Assembly: GCF_002210105.1 (NCBI RefSeq)
Contig: NZ_AQQU01000008.1
Coordinates: 62,001 to 126,000, forward strand
Direction of reading: 5' to 3'
Length of the DNA: 64,000 nt
Source: Oceanicola sp. 22II-s10i
GTDB lineage: Bacteria > Pseudomonadota > Alphaproteobacteria > Rhodobacterales > Rhodobacteraceae
The translations under genes and the position numbers were made by a program. Numbering within the stretch: position 1 is the first letter of the stretch; each line of letters starts with the position of its first letter. Positions 25,675 to 33,726 of this stretch are shown here, piece after piece. The notes beneath the pieces are model-generated. The model did no database searches and was not told the DNA's origin. It worked only from the letters and a program-made list of their open reading frames with translations.

Positions 25675-26061
25675 TCAGTCCTCCCGACAGAAGAGGTCGT
25701 AGACAACTTCCATGATCTTGCGGGGCCGGTCGTCCGTCAAGCTGTAGTAGATGGTCTTGCCATCACGGCGCGGTGTGACGAGCCCTTCGAGCCGGAGGCG
25801 CGACAGCTGCTGCGACACGGCGGCCTGCCGGGCCGAGAGCAGATCCTCGAGTTCGGTCACCGATTTCTCGCCGGTGGCGAGGTGGCACAGGATCATCATC
25901 CGGCCTTCGTGCGAGATCGCCTTGAGGAAGTTCGACGCGGTGGTGGCGTTCCGCAGCATGCGGTCCATATCCTCGGCGCAGGTGTTTTCGTCGAAGACGG
26001 GAAGCGAGGTGCCGCGGTCCTCGGTGTCGTATTGATCTTCGGAATTCTGCTGCAAGGTCAT
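25675..26061 (-). CDS. soxR: SoxR, ArsR-family persulfide-responsive repressor
   Basis: A 128-residue winged-helix repressor: FLKAISHEGRMMILCHLATGEKSVTELEDLLSARQAAVSQQLSRLRLEGLVTPRRDGKTIYYSL covers the DNA-binding fold in order. Cys28 (ENTCAED), Cys59 and Cys125 (DLFCRED) are present; the outer pair matches the two cysteines that form a polysulfide link in SqrR/BigR. It is expected to release the sox promoters when sulfane sulfur appears. Matching ATTC-N8-GAAT-like sites lie at the soxS/soxV and soxW/soxX gaps. ATG 26061 is preferred over a TTG at 26088 that would overlap soxS. Confidence 0.92.
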   Translation of the reverse strand: MTLQQNSEDQYDTEDRGTSLPVFDENTCAEDMDRMLRNATTASNFLKAISHEGRMMILCHLATGEKSVTELEDLLSARQAAVSQQLSRLRLEGLVTPRRDGKTIYYSLTDDRPRKIMEVVYDLFCRED

Positions 26062-26065
26062 ACGT

Positions 26066-26437
26066 CTAGCCAGCCTTCTTGTAATCAATCTGCGCCCGGT
26101 CCAGCATCATGCCGAGCAAGCCCCAAAAGAAATCCTCACCGGGATACCCTTCCATGCGGTCGATTTCCACCCCGTCGCGGACCAGCACGAAGGTCGGGGT
26201 AAAGGCAATCTTGCGCGCCAGCGTAACGCCGTCGGGCGTGCCCTCGGTCTTGTCGAAGCGTTCCAGCGGGGCGGCTTCGCCCTCTGGCGTCTTGGGGTAG
26301 ATCGCGGAGACCTCCCGGTCCCAGCGTTCGCACCACGCGCAGCCCGGCTGCTCGGCCATGAGCAGGCGGGTCTCGGCGAGGCCGAGTGCGGGGGCGAGCG
26401 ACAGGAACCCTGCCGCGAGAATTGTCATCAGTCGCAT
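26066..26437 (-). CDS. soxS: SoxS periplasmic thioredoxin
   Basis: A 123-residue exported thioredoxin-like protein. Signal peptide MRLMTILAAGFLSLAPALGLAE, then MAEQPGCAWCERWDRE with the CAWC redox pair, and the cis-Pro region IAFTPTFVLVRDG. In Paracoccus SoxS keeps SoxY active by thiol-disulfide exchange. It overlaps nothing, but its stop is 4 nt before the soxR start. ATG 26437 places the signal peptide properly; the longer frame would prepend a hydrophilic, Cys-containing stretch. Confidence 0.9.
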   Translation of the reverse strand: MRLMTILAAGFLSLAPALGLAETRLLMAEQPGCAWCERWDREVSAIYPKTPEGEAAPLERFDKTEGTPDGVTLARKIAFTPTFVLVRDGVEIDRMEGYPGEDFFWGLLGMMLDRAQIDYKKAG

Positions 26438-26449
26438 GTCGATGTCCGA

Positions 26450-26497
26450 TTGACGGGACCAGCAGGGCAAACATAATCTTATATTTGAATTTCTCAA
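26450..26497. promoter_or_regulatory. Divergent soxS/soxV promoters with a SoxR operator-like site
   Basis: Towards soxV: -35 TTGACG (26450-26455), 16 nt, -10 CATAAT (26472-26477). Towards soxS: -35 TTGAGA (26497-26492), 16 nt, -10 TATGTT (26475-26470). The shared core AATC-TTATATTT-GAAT (26475-26490) differs by one base from the ATTC-N8-GAAT motif of SqrR-type repressors and covers both -10 areas. One bound dimer could shut both promoters. Confidence 0.65.
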
Positions 26498-26515
26498 CCG
26501 GGTTCAGGCTGCGGC

Positions 26516-27256
26516 ATGTTCGACGTATCGTTTTTCGGCGCTCTTGTTGCAGGTCTGCTGTCTTTTCTATCACCCTGCATCCTGCCGATCGTCCCGTTCT
26601 ACCTGAGCTATCTCGCCGGCGCGGGCGTTCACCAGATCGCGGCGGGGGGCGAAGCACCGCCGGGCGTGCGCCGCCGGGCGGTAATCGCGGCGATCATGTT
26701 CGCGCTCGGGGTCATCACGGTCTTCATGGGGCTGGGGGCGACGGCGACGGTCTTCGGCCAGATGGTGCGGGAATATTTCGACGTCCTCAGATGGGTGGCG
26801 GCGGCGATTATCATCGCCATGGGGCTGCATTTCCTCGGGGTGATCCGCATCGGCATCCTTTACCGCCAGTTCCGCGCGGATGCGGGCGACACCAAGGATG
26901 TCAGCCTGCTTGGGGCCTTCGTCATCGGGCTCGCCTTCGCCTTTGGCTGGACGCCCTGCGTGGGGCCGGTGCTGGCGGCGATCCTGTTCACCGCCGCCGG
27001 GGCCGAGACGGCGACGCGCGGTGCGATGCTGCTCTTCGTCTACGGGGTGGGGATGACCGCGCCCTTCGTGATCGCGGCGCTTTTCATCGGGCCGTTCATG
27101 CGCTGGATGGCGGGGTTCCGGAAACATCTGGGCACAGTGGAAAAGGCCATGGGCGTGCTGTTGATCCTGTTCGGCGTCCTGATCGCGACCAATACCGTGA
27201 ACATCATCGCCCAATGGATGCTGGACACCATCCCGTGGTTCAGCTCCGTCGGGTAA
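26516..27256 (+). CDS. soxV: SoxV, CcdA-type membrane reductant carrier
   Basis: A 246-residue CcdA/DsbD-like protein with six membrane helices. The two transport cysteines are in FLSPCILPIVPFYLSYLAG and GWTPCVGPVLAA, each next to Pro. It moves electrons from cytoplasmic thioredoxin to periplasmic SoxW/SoxS. The soxW gene follows after 14 nt. The ATG at 26516 has no strong ribosome site (GGCTGCGGC upstream). Confidence 0.93.
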   Translation: MFDVSFFGALVAGLLSFLSPCILPIVPFYLSYLAGAGVHQIAAGGEAPPGVRRRAVIAAIMFALGVITVFMGLGATATVFGQMVREYFDVLRWVAAAIIIAMGLHFLGVIRIGILYRQFRADAGDTKDVSLLGAFVIGLAFAFGWTPCVGPVLAAILFTAAGAETATRGAMLLFVYGVGMTAPFVIAALFIGPFMRWMAGFRKHLGTVEKAMGVLLILFGVLIATNTVNIIAQWMLDTIPWFSSVG

Positions 27257-27270
27257 GTGGAGGAGAAATC

Positions 27271-27828
27271 ATGCGAAAACTTCTGATCCTGCTGGCGACG
27301 CTGCTGACCGCAGGCCATGTCGCGGCGGCCGAGATGGGCGACGACGGGCTGCACAAGGCAGCCTGGATGCACGACACGTTCAAGGACCTGCGCGACGATC
27401 TGGCCGAGGCCAATGCAGAGGGCAAGCGGCTGATGATCCTGATCGAACAGCGCGGCTGCATCTACTGCCGCAAGATGCACGAGGAGGTCTATCCGACCCC
27501 CAAGATCGACGCACTGCTGAACGAGCGATTCTTCGTCATCCAGATGAACATGTTCGGCGACACCGAGGTGACGGATTTCGACGGCGAGTCGCTGTCCGAG
27601 AAGGACGCCGTCAGCAAGTGGGGCGCGATCTTTACGCCCACCATGATCTTCCTGCCCGAGGAGGTGCCCGAAGGTGTCTCGGCAGCCAAGGCGGCGGTGG
27701 TCACGATGCCCGGCGCGTTCGAGAAAGGAACGACCTATAACCTGCTGAACTGGGTGCTGGAAAAAGGCTATGCCGGTGACGAGCCGTTCCAGAAATACCA
27801 TGCCCGGAACCTCGGCAGCTGGAAGTGA
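27271..27828 (+). CDS. soxW: SoxW periplasmic thioredoxin
   Basis: A 185-residue exported thioredoxin. Signal MRKLLILLATLLTAGHVAAAE, redox motif QRGCIYCRKMHEE, and cis-Pro in IFTPTMIFLP. SoxW is reduced by SoxV and in turn helps keep SoxYZ in the active thiol state. GGAGGAG precedes the ATG. It ends 148 nt before soxX, with an operator between them. Confidence 0.92.
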   Translation: MRKLLILLATLLTAGHVAAAEMGDDGLHKAAWMHDTFKDLRDDLAEANAEGKRLMILIEQRGCIYCRKMHEEVYPTPKIDALLNERFFVIQMNMFGDTEVTDFDGESLSEKDAVSKWGAIFTPTMIFLPEEVPEGVSAAKAAVVTMPGAFEKGTTYNLLNWVLEKGYAGDEPFQKYHARNLGSWK

Positions 27829-27860
27829 CGAAAGTTGCGCGGGGCGCTGCAGCGCGGCAA

Positions 27861-27886
27861 GAATATTTAAATTCATGTAAGTGAAT
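27861..27886. promoter_or_regulatory. SoxR/SqrR-type operator upstream of soxX
   Basis: ATTCATGTAAGTGAAT (27871-27886) is an exact ATTC-N8-GAAT. An adjoining GAATATTTAAATTC (27861-27874) shares its ATTC and adds a further GAAT half-site. The block is AT-rich in a GC-rich gap of 148 nt before soxX. A possible promoter, TTGCGT (27893-27898), 18 nt, TACGGT (27917-27922), lies just downstream. Confidence 0.7.
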
Positions 27887-27976
27887 TTGATGTTGCGTTT
27901 TGTCGCGTCCGTGGCCTACGGTATGCAACAGCCCACAGCGCCGGAGAGGCGGCGCAACGCGCTCAGGGGAGGAAAC

Positions 27977-28447
27977 ATGAGGCTTACAGCAACAGCACTG
28001 GCCGCCACGCTGGTCGCAGGTGTCGCCATCGCGGCGCCGGTCGCGCCGGACGACGTGGCATATGACGGCGGCGCCATCGAGGCATCGCTGACCGGCACGG
28101 CGGGCGATCCCGAAAACGGCAAGGCCATCATGACCAACCGGGCCAAGGGCAACTGCGTCGCCTGCCACGAGGTCACGGCGCTGAGCGCGGCGCCGTTCCA
28201 CGGCACCGTCGGCCCGACGCTGGATTCGGTCGGCGATACCTGGTCCGAGGCGGAACTGCGCGGGATCGTGGCCAATGCCAAGATGACCTTCGACGGGACG
28301 GTGATGCCGCCCTTCTACAAGGTCAGCGGCTTCACCCGTCCGGGCGACGGCTATACCGGCAAGGCCGCACCGGCCGATCTGGCGCCGATCCTGACGGCGC
28401 AGGAAATCGAGGATGTGGTCGCCTTCCTCAAGACCCTCAAGGAATGA
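27977..28447 (+). CDS. soxX: SoxX monoheme cytochrome c
   Basis: 156 residues. Signal peptide with an AIAA-PVAP junction, heme site CVACH (60-64), and a distal Met candidate in FDGTVMPPFYKV (Met110). Pairs with SoxA to attach thiosulfate oxidatively to the SoxY swinging arm. GGGGAGGAAAC precedes the ATG. It is first of the soxXYZA group and overlaps the next frame's earliest start by an ATGA. Confidence 0.93.
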   Translation: MRLTATALAATLVAGVAIAAPVAPDDVAYDGGAIEASLTGTAGDPENGKAIMTNRAKGNCVACHEVTALSAAPFHGTVGPTLDSVGDTWSEAELRGIVANAKMTFDGTVMPPFYKVSGFTRPGDGYTGKAAPADLAPILTAQEIEDVVAFLKTLKE

Positions 28448-28467
28448 GCGACAGAGATAGGAGACAT

Positions 28468-28890
28468 ATGACGATGAGCTTCACACGACGCGATACACTG
28501 GCGCTTGGCGCCGGCGCCGCGCTGATGACGTTCCTGCCGTTCCGCGTCAACGCGGCGGCCGAGGACGCGATCGCGGCCTTCACCGGCGGCGCCGCCGTGA
28601 CGGATGGCGGGGTCGACCTGACCGCGCCCGAAATCGCCGAAAACGGCAACACCGTTCCGATCGAGGTCGGCGCCGAGGGCGCGGCCGCCATCCTGCTGCT
28701 GGCGACCGGCAACCCGACACCGGGCGTCGCCACCTTCACCTTCGGTCCGCTCGCCGGCGCGTCGCGCGCGGCGACGCGCATCCGCCTTGCGGGCACCCAG
28801 GACGTCGTGGCGATTGCCAAGATGGCCGACGGTTCGTTCGCGCGTGCGTCGAAGACCGTCAAAGTCACCATCGGCGGCTGCGGCGGCTGA
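28468..28890 (+). CDS. soxY: SoxY sulfur-carrier subunit
   Basis: 140 residues with a twin-arginine-type signal (FTRRDTLALGAGAALMTF) and the hallmark C-terminal swinging arm ending GGCGG. The penultimate-region Cys carries sulfur intermediates between SoxXA, SoxB and SoxCD. The Ig-like body contains VPIEVGAEG and FTFGPLAGASRAATRIRLA. GGAG lies upstream of the ATGs at 28468 and 28474; an ATG at 28444 overlapping soxX is less likely. Confidence 0.94.
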   Translation: MTMSFTRRDTLALGAGAALMTFLPFRVNAAAEDAIAAFTGGAAVTDGGVDLTAPEIAENGNTVPIEVGAEGAAAILLLATGNPTPGVATFTFGPLAGASRAATRIRLAGTQDVVAIAKMADGSFARASKTVKVTIGGCGG

Positions 28891-28908
28891 GCGTAGGAGA
28901 ACCGGATC

Positions 28909-29238
28909 ATGGCAAACGATGCAAAACCCCGCGTGAAGGTGCCGAAGTCGGCATCCGCCGGCGAGGTCATCACGATCAAGTCGCTGATCAACCACCAGAT
29001 GGAAAGCGGTCAGCGCAAGGGCAGCGACGGGAACCTCATTCCGCGCTCGATCATCAACCGCTTCACCTGTGACTTCAACGGTCAGAACGTGGTGGACGTG
29101 AAGATGGAGCCCGCGATCTCGACCAACCCGTATTTCGAATTCGACGCCAAGGTCGATGCCTCGGGCGAGTTCAAGTTCACCTGGTACGACGACGACGGCT
29201 CTGTCTACGAAGACGTCAAGCCGATCACCGTCGGCTAA
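28909..29238 (+). CDS. soxZ: SoxZ, partner of SoxY
   Basis: A 109-residue Ig-fold protein with no signal peptide; it is exported as a complex with SoxY through the Tat route. IKSLINHQMESGQRKG and FTCDFNGQNVVDVKMEPAISTNPYFEF match SoxZ across the length. It follows soxY after 18 nt with GTAGGAGAA before the ATG. Confidence 0.94.
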   Translation: MANDAKPRVKVPKSASAGEVITIKSLINHQMESGQRKGSDGNLIPRSIINRFTCDFNGQNVVDVKMEPAISTNPYFEFDAKVDASGEFKFTWYDDDGSVYEDVKPITVG

Positions 29239-29245
29239 GGGCTTG

Positions 29246-29273
29246 CCCTGTCCCGCGGGGCCGCGGGGCAGGG
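29246..29273 (+). terminator. Intercistronic hairpin between soxZ and soxA
   Basis: A 13-bp stem, CCCTGTCCCGCGG with CCGCGGGGCAGGG (one U-G pair), closed by a 2-nt loop. No U-tract follows, and soxA begins 21 nt later. It is more likely an mRNA processing or stability element that sets the soxYZ:soxA ratio than a true terminator. Confidence 0.55.
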
Positions 29274-29293
29274 TCCATCAGGGGAGGAACACC

Positions 29294-30145
29294 ATGAAAT
29301 TCAAGGCATTGTCCGTTGCCGCGCTGGCCCTTGCGACCACCGCGACCCTGACATGGGCCGAAGCCGACGACGACCAGCTGGTCATCAACGGCGATCTCGA
29401 GATCACCACCAAGGCCGCCGCGCCCGCGCATCTGGACGGCGCGCTGGACGAGGTCATTTCCGGCTGGCATTTCCGGGACGACGAGACCCAGGCGATGGAG
29501 CAGGACGACTTCGACAACCCCGGCATGATCTTCGTCGACAAGGCGCGCGATCAGTGGGCGATGGTCGAAGGGTCCGAGGGCAAATCCTGCGCGTCCTGCC
29601 ACAACGACCCGGAAAGCATGGCGGGCGTGAAGCCGACCTATCCCAAGTGGAACGAGGCGGCGGGCGAGGTGCGGACGATCCAGATGCAGGTCAACGCCTG
29701 CCGGACCGAACGGATGGGCGCCGAGCCGCTGAAGCTCGACTCGGACGACGCGCTGAACATGGAGGCGCTGATCGCCTCGGTGTCGCGCGGAATGCCGATG
29801 AACGTGGCGATCGACGGCCCGGCCCAGGAAACATGGGCGAAGGGCAAGGAGATCTACTACACCCGTTTCGGCCAGCTGGAACTGTCCTGCGCCAACTGCC
29901 ACGAGCAGAACTACGGCAACTACATCCGCTCGGACCACCTGAGCCAGGGTCAGATCCAGGCGTTTCCGGCCTACCGTCTGAAGGACGCCAAGCTGGTCGG
30001 CGTGCAGGGCCGCTTCCGTGGCTGCGTGCGCGACACCCGTGGCGAGACCTTCGCGGCGGGCAGCCCGGAGTTCATCGCACTGGAGCTCTACGTCGCCTCG
30101 CGCGGCAACGGCCTGTCGGTCGAGGGCCCTTCGGTCCGCAACTAA
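29294..30145 (+). CDS. soxA: SoxA diheme cytochrome c, L-cysteine S-thiosulfotransferase subunit
   Basis: 283 residues with a signal peptide ending near LTWA-EAD. Heme sites are CASCH (99-103) and CANCH (199-203), so this is the two-heme type known from Rhodovulum and Paracoccus. Cys244 in RFRGCVRDTRG is the ligand of the active-site heme that becomes the persulfide. Works with SoxX to conjugate thiosulfate to SoxY. GGGGAGGAAC precedes the ATG. Confidence 0.94.
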   Translation: MKFKALSVAALALATTATLTWAEADDDQLVINGDLEITTKAAAPAHLDGALDEVISGWHFRDDETQAMEQDDFDNPGMIFVDKARDQWAMVEGSEGKSCASCHNDPESMAGVKPTYPKWNEAAGEVRTIQMQVNACRTERMGAEPLKLDSDDALNMEALIASVSRGMPMNVAIDGPAQETWAKGKEIYYTRFGQLELSCANCHEQNYGNYIRSDHLSQGQIQAFPAYRLKDAKLVGVQGRFRGCVRDTRGETFAAGSPEFIALELYVASRGNGLSVEGPSVRN

Positions 30146-30150
30146 CCCGG

Positions 30151-30185
30151 AACCCCGCGCGGGCCTGACCTCGCGCGGGGTTTCT
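30151..30185 (+). terminator. Terminator-like hairpin between soxA and soxB
   Basis: Perfect 11-bp stem AACCCCGCGCG / CGCGCGGGGTT with a 10-nt loop, then TTCTCGCTC. It starts 6 nt after soxA, splitting the sox operon into a promoter-proximal XYZA part and a distal B-onwards part. Confidence 0.75.
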
Positions 30186-30200
30186 CGCTCTTAAAGCATT

Positions 30201-30218
30201 CACACATGCGCATGTGTG
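30201..30218. promoter_or_regulatory. Perfect 18-bp palindrome upstream of soxB
   Basis: CACACATGCGCATGTGTG is fully self-complementary, with ATTC just before and GAATTC just after. It lies between the soxA terminator and the soxB start, where a second sox promoter would be expected. It differs from the ATTC-N8-GAAT sites, so a different regulator may bind. Confidence 0.55.
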
Positions 30219-30239
30219 TCGAATTCAGGAACCAGTGAC

Positions 30240-31937
30240 ATGATCTCGAGACGCGATTTCCTGCAGGTGTCGATGGCCGCCTCGGCCATGCTCGGCGCTT
30301 CGGGCTTCGGCAAATGGGCGCGGCTGGCCGCGCAGCAGACGCTGACGCAGGACCAGCTCCTGCAGTTCGACACGTTCGGGAACGTCTCGCTGATCCACGT
30401 CACGGACATCCACGCCCAGCTCAAGCCGATCTACTTCCGCGAACCCTCGGTCAACATCGGCGTGGGCGAGAACAAGGGCGCGGTGCCGCACATCACCGGC
30501 GCGGACTTCCGCAAGTTCTACGGGGTGGAGGACGGCAGCGCCTATCACTACGCCCTGTCCTCCGGCGATTTCGAGGCGCTGGCCAAGGGCTATGGCCGGG
30601 TCGGCGGCCTCGACCGTGTGGCGACCGTCATCAACGCGATCCGGGCCGAACGGCCGGATGCGCTGCTGCTGGACGGCGGCGATACCTGGCACGGGTCCTA
30701 CACCTGCTATCAGACCGAAGGCCAGGACATGGTCAACGTGATGAACGCGCTCAGGCCCGACGCGATGACCTTCCACTGGGAATTCACGCTTGGCTCCGCG
30801 CGGGTCGAGGAGCTGGTCGGCGGGCTGCCCTTCGCGGCGCTTGGCCAGAACATCTTCGACGCGGAGTGGGACGAGCCGTCGGAGCTGTTCCCGCCCTACA
30901 AGATGTTCGAACGCGGCGGCGTCAAGATCGCGGTGATCGGTCAGGCCTTCCCCTACATGCCGATCGCCAACCCGCGCTGGATGTTCTCGGAATACTCCTT
31001 CGGCATCCGCGACGAGAACATGCAGGAAATGGTGGACGAAGTCCGTGCCGAGGGCGCGGAGCTGGTGGTCTGCCTGTCGCACAACGGTTTCGACGTGGAC
31101 AAGAAGATGGCGTCCAAGGTGACGGGCATCGACGTGATCCTGTCCGGCCACACCCACGACGCGCTGCCCGAGCCGGTTCTTGTGGGCGAGACGATCATCG
31201 TCGCCTCCGGCTCCAACGGGAAATTCGTCAGCCGCGTCGATCTGGACGTGCAGAACGGCCGGATGATGGGCTTCCGCCACAAGCTGATCCCGATCTTTGC
31301 CGACGTGATCGAGCCGGACAAAGAGGTCGCGGCGCTGATCGACGCGGAGCGCGCCCCCTACGCGGATGCACTGAAAGAGGTCGTCGGCCAGACCGACAGC
31401 CTGCTCTACCGGCGCGGCAACTTCAACGGGACGTGGGACGACCTGATCTGCGAGGCCCTGCTGAGCGAGCGCGAGGCCGACATCGCGATGTCCCCCGGCG
31501 TCCGCTGGGGGCCGAGCCTGATCCCCGGCGACGACATCACGCGCGAGGACATCTGGAACGTCACCTCGATGTCCTACGGCGAGGCCTACCGGTCCGAGAT
31601 GACCGGCGAGTTCATCAAGGTGATCCTCGAGGACGTGGCCGACAACATCTTCAACCCCGATCCCTACTACCAGCAGGGCGGCGACATGGTCCGCATCGGG
31701 GGCATGGGCTACCGCATCGACATCACCAAACCGCAGGGCGAGCGCGTCAGCGAGATGACGCTGCTGAAGACGGGCGAAGCCATTGATCCGGCGAAGAATT
31801 ACGTCGTCGCGGGCTGGGCCAGCGTGAACGAGGGCACCGAGGGACCGCAGATCTGGGACGTGGTCGAGGCGCATATCAAGAAGATGGGCACGGTGACGGT
31901 CGCGCCGAACAACAGCGTGACGGTGGTCGGGGCCTGA
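30240..31937 (+). CDS. soxB: SoxB thiosulfohydrolase
   Basis: A 565-residue dimanganese hydrolase that removes sulfate from SoxY-bound S-thiosulfonate. Tat signal ISRRDFLQVSMAAS. Metal motifs are VTDIHAQLKP (Asp56, His58), LDGGDTWHGS, TFHWEFTLG (the SoxB version of GNHE), CLSHNGFDVD and LSGHTHDALPEP. SoxB is the usual marker gene of the pathway. ATG 30240 has AGGA upstream; the in-frame start at 30216 falls in the palindrome. Confidence 0.95.
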   Translation: MISRRDFLQVSMAASAMLGASGFGKWARLAAQQTLTQDQLLQFDTFGNVSLIHVTDIHAQLKPIYFREPSVNIGVGENKGAVPHITGADFRKFYGVEDGSAYHYALSSGDFEALAKGYGRVGGLDRVATVINAIRAERPDALLLDGGDTWHGSYTCYQTEGQDMVNVMNALRPDAMTFHWEFTLGSARVEELVGGLPFAALGQNIFDAEWDEPSELFPPYKMFERGGVKIAVIGQAFPYMPIANPRWMFSEYSFGIRDENMQEMVDEVRAEGAELVVCLSHNGFDVDKKMASKVTGIDVILSGHTHDALPEPVLVGETIIVASGSNGKFVSRVDLDVQNGRMMGFRHKLIPIFADVIEPDKEVAALIDAERAPYADALKEVVGQTDSLLYRRGNFNGTWDDLICEALLSEREADIAMSPGVRWGPSLIPGDDITREDIWNVTSMSYGEAYRSEMTGEFIKVILEDVADNIFNPDPYYQQGGDMVRIGGMGYRIDITKPQGERVSEMTLLKTGEAIDPAKNYVVAGWASVNEGTEGPQIWDVVEAHIKKMGTVTVAPNNSVTVVGA

Positions 31938-31960
31938 ACATCGGAAAGGGAGGAAAACCG

Positions 31961-32398
31961 ATGATGAAGACCGGACTGGGCGCTGCCGCGCTCGCACTGT
32001 GCCTGACGACCGGGGCATGGGCCGAAGGGATGATGCACAAGGTCGCGGTCCACGTGGACCAGAACGACCCGCAGGTGCTGAACATGGCGCTGAACAACGT
32101 CCAGAACCTCGCCAGCTACTACAAGGAGAACGGCGACCAGGCGACAGTCGAAATCGTCGCCTATGGCCCCGGCCTGATGATGTTTGTCGAGGGCAAGAGC
32201 CCGGTGGCGGACCGGATCTCGGCGATGGCGCTGGAGCTGGAGCACGTCACCTTCTCCGCCTGCGAGAACACGCTGGAAAACATGAAGAAAAAGCAGGGCC
32301 AGGATATCGCGCTGCTCGACGAGGCACGGATCGTGCCGTCCGGCGTGGTCCGGCTGATCGAGCTGCAGGAACAGGGCTATGCCTATGTGCGCCCCTGA
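31961..32398 (+). CDS. Secreted DsrE-like protein between soxB and soxC
   Basis: A 145-residue protein with a signal peptide (LGAAALALCLTTGAWA-EGM). The mature part has a DsrE/DsrF-type alpha/beta fold pattern: HKVAVHVDQNDPQVLNMALNNVQNL, VEIVAYGPGLMMFVEG, FSACENTLENMKKK. The only mature Cys is Cys101, at the place where sulfur-relay DsrE-family proteins carry theirs. It is not among the named sox genes of Paracoccus. Position between soxB and soxC (23 nt and 47 nt gaps) suggests a periplasmic sulfur-binding accessory. That role is inferred. Confidence 0.75.
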   Translation: MMKTGLGAAALALCLTTGAWAEGMMHKVAVHVDQNDPQVLNMALNNVQNLASYYKENGDQATVEIVAYGPGLMMFVEGKSPVADRISAMALELEHVTFSACENTLENMKKKQGQDIALLDEARIVPSGVVRLIELQEQGYAYVRP

Positions 32399-32420
32399 CG
32401 GGCGGATGCCCGCACGGGGC
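32391..32420 (+). terminator. Intercistronic hairpin upstream of soxC
   Basis: Two-tier stem: outer GCCCC / GGGGC and inner CGGGC / GCCCG around GGAT. It begins at the end of the DsrE-like gene and has no U-tract. It may tune soxC expression; weak evidence. Confidence 0.35.
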
Positions 32421-32445
32421 AGGTAATACGAAACTGGAGTTGATG

Positions 32446-33726
32446 ATGGACACTGAGAAGAAAGGACAGTCGCGCCGCGCTTTCCTGACCTCGGCCGCCG
32501 CTGTCGGGGCAGGGGCGGTCGCGGCAGGCGCGGTGCGCGCCGCCGGGCCCGACCCGCTGATCACCGAGGTCCAGCCATGGGCCTCGGGCACCGGGCTGGG
32601 TGTGGATGCGACGCCATACGGCATGCCGATCGAGTTTGAATCGGATGTCATCCGGCGCAACGTGCCCTGGCTGACGGCCGATCCGATCAGCTCCATCAAC
32701 TTCACGCCGATCCACGCGCTCGATGGCACGATCACCCCGCAGGGCTGCGCCTTCGAGCGCCACCACTCCGGCGCGATCGAACTGCGCAAGGAAGATTACC
32801 GGCTGATGATCAACGGGCTGGTCGACCAGCCGCTGGTCTTCACCTACGCCGACCTCGAACGCTTCCCGCGCGAGAACCACGTCTACTTCTGCGAATGTGC
32901 GGCCAACACCGGCATGGAATGGGCGGGGGCGCAGCTGAACGGCGCGCAGTTCACGCACGGTATGATCCACAACATGGAATATTCCGGCGTCTCGCTCAGG
33001 ACGCTGCTGAACGAGGCCGGGCTCTCGGCCGCCGGCGACCTCACGGACAAGTGGGTTTATGTCGAAGGCGCCGACGCTTCGTCCAACGGCCGCTCGATCC
33101 CGATGGAAAAAGCGCTCGACGACGTGCTGGTCGCCTTCAAGGCCAATGGCGAGGCGCTCAGGATGGAACATGGCTATCCCGTCCGGCTGGTCGTGCCGGG
33201 CTGGGAAGGCAACATGTGGATCAAGTGGCTGCGCCGGATCGAAGTCACCGCGCAGGCCATCGAGAGCCGCGAGGAGACGTCGAAATACACCGACACCCTG
33301 GCCGACGGCATCTCGCGCAAATGGACATGGGTGATGGATGCGAAATCCGTCATCACCAGCCCCAGCCCGCAGGCGCCGATCACCCATGGCAACGGACCGC
33401 TGGTGATCACCGGTCTGGCGTGGTCGGGCCACGGGCGGATCACGCGCGTCGACGTGTCCAAGGACGGCGGCATCACCTGGGAAACCGCGCGGCTTGGCCG
33501 GACGCAGGGCGACACGAAGGCGCTGACCCGGTTCTACCTCGACACCGAGTGGAACGGCGAGGAGATGCTGCTGCAGTCCCGCGCCATCGACGAGACGGGC
33601 TATGTCCAGCCGACCAAGGCGCAGCTGCGCGAGGTGCGCGGTCTGAACTCCGTCTATCACAACAACTGTATCCAGACCTGGCACGTCACGCCCACCGGGG
33701 AGGCAGAGAATGTCGAAGTCTCTTAA
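32446..33726 (+). CDS. soxC: SoxC molybdoenzyme subunit of sulfur dehydrogenase
   Basis: A 426-residue sulfite-oxidase-family protein with Tat signal [31 protein letters not shown] holds the molybdenum-binding Cys (most likely Cys151, position of the sulfite oxidase ligand). The dimerisation Ig-like domain follows ([20 protein letters not shown]). With SoxD it oxidises the SoxY-bound sulfane sulfur with six electrons. Presence of SoxCD means thiosulfate can go fully to sulfate without sulfur globules. GGAG lies 6 nt before this ATG; an ATG directly before is also possible. Confidence 0.94.
   Translation: MDTEKKGQSRRAFLTSAAAVGAGAVAAGAVRAAGPDPLITEVQPWASGTGLGVDATPYGMPIEFESDVIRRNVPWLTADPISSINFTPIHALDGTITPQGCAFERHHSGAIELRKEDYRLMINGLVDQPLVFTYADLERFPRENHVYFCECAANTGMEWAGAQLNGAQFTHGMIHNMEYSGVSLRTLLNEAGLSAAGDLTDKWVYVEGADASSNGRSIPMEKALDDVLVAFKANGEALRMEHGYPVRLVVPGWEGNMWIKWLRRIEVTAQAIESREETSKYTDTLADGISRKWTWVMDAKSVITSPSPQAPITHGNGPLVITGLAWSGHGRITRVDVSKDGGITWETARLGRTQGDTKALTRFYLDTEWNGEEMLLQSRAIDETGYVQPTKAQLREVRGLNSVYHNNCIQTWHVTPTGEAENVEVS

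Noticed and set aside
27844-27855. GCGCTGCAGCGC palindrome before the soxX operator
   Set aside because: A 12-bp GC palindrome is easily expected by chance here; the AT-rich ATTC-N8-GAAT block next to it is the better operator.
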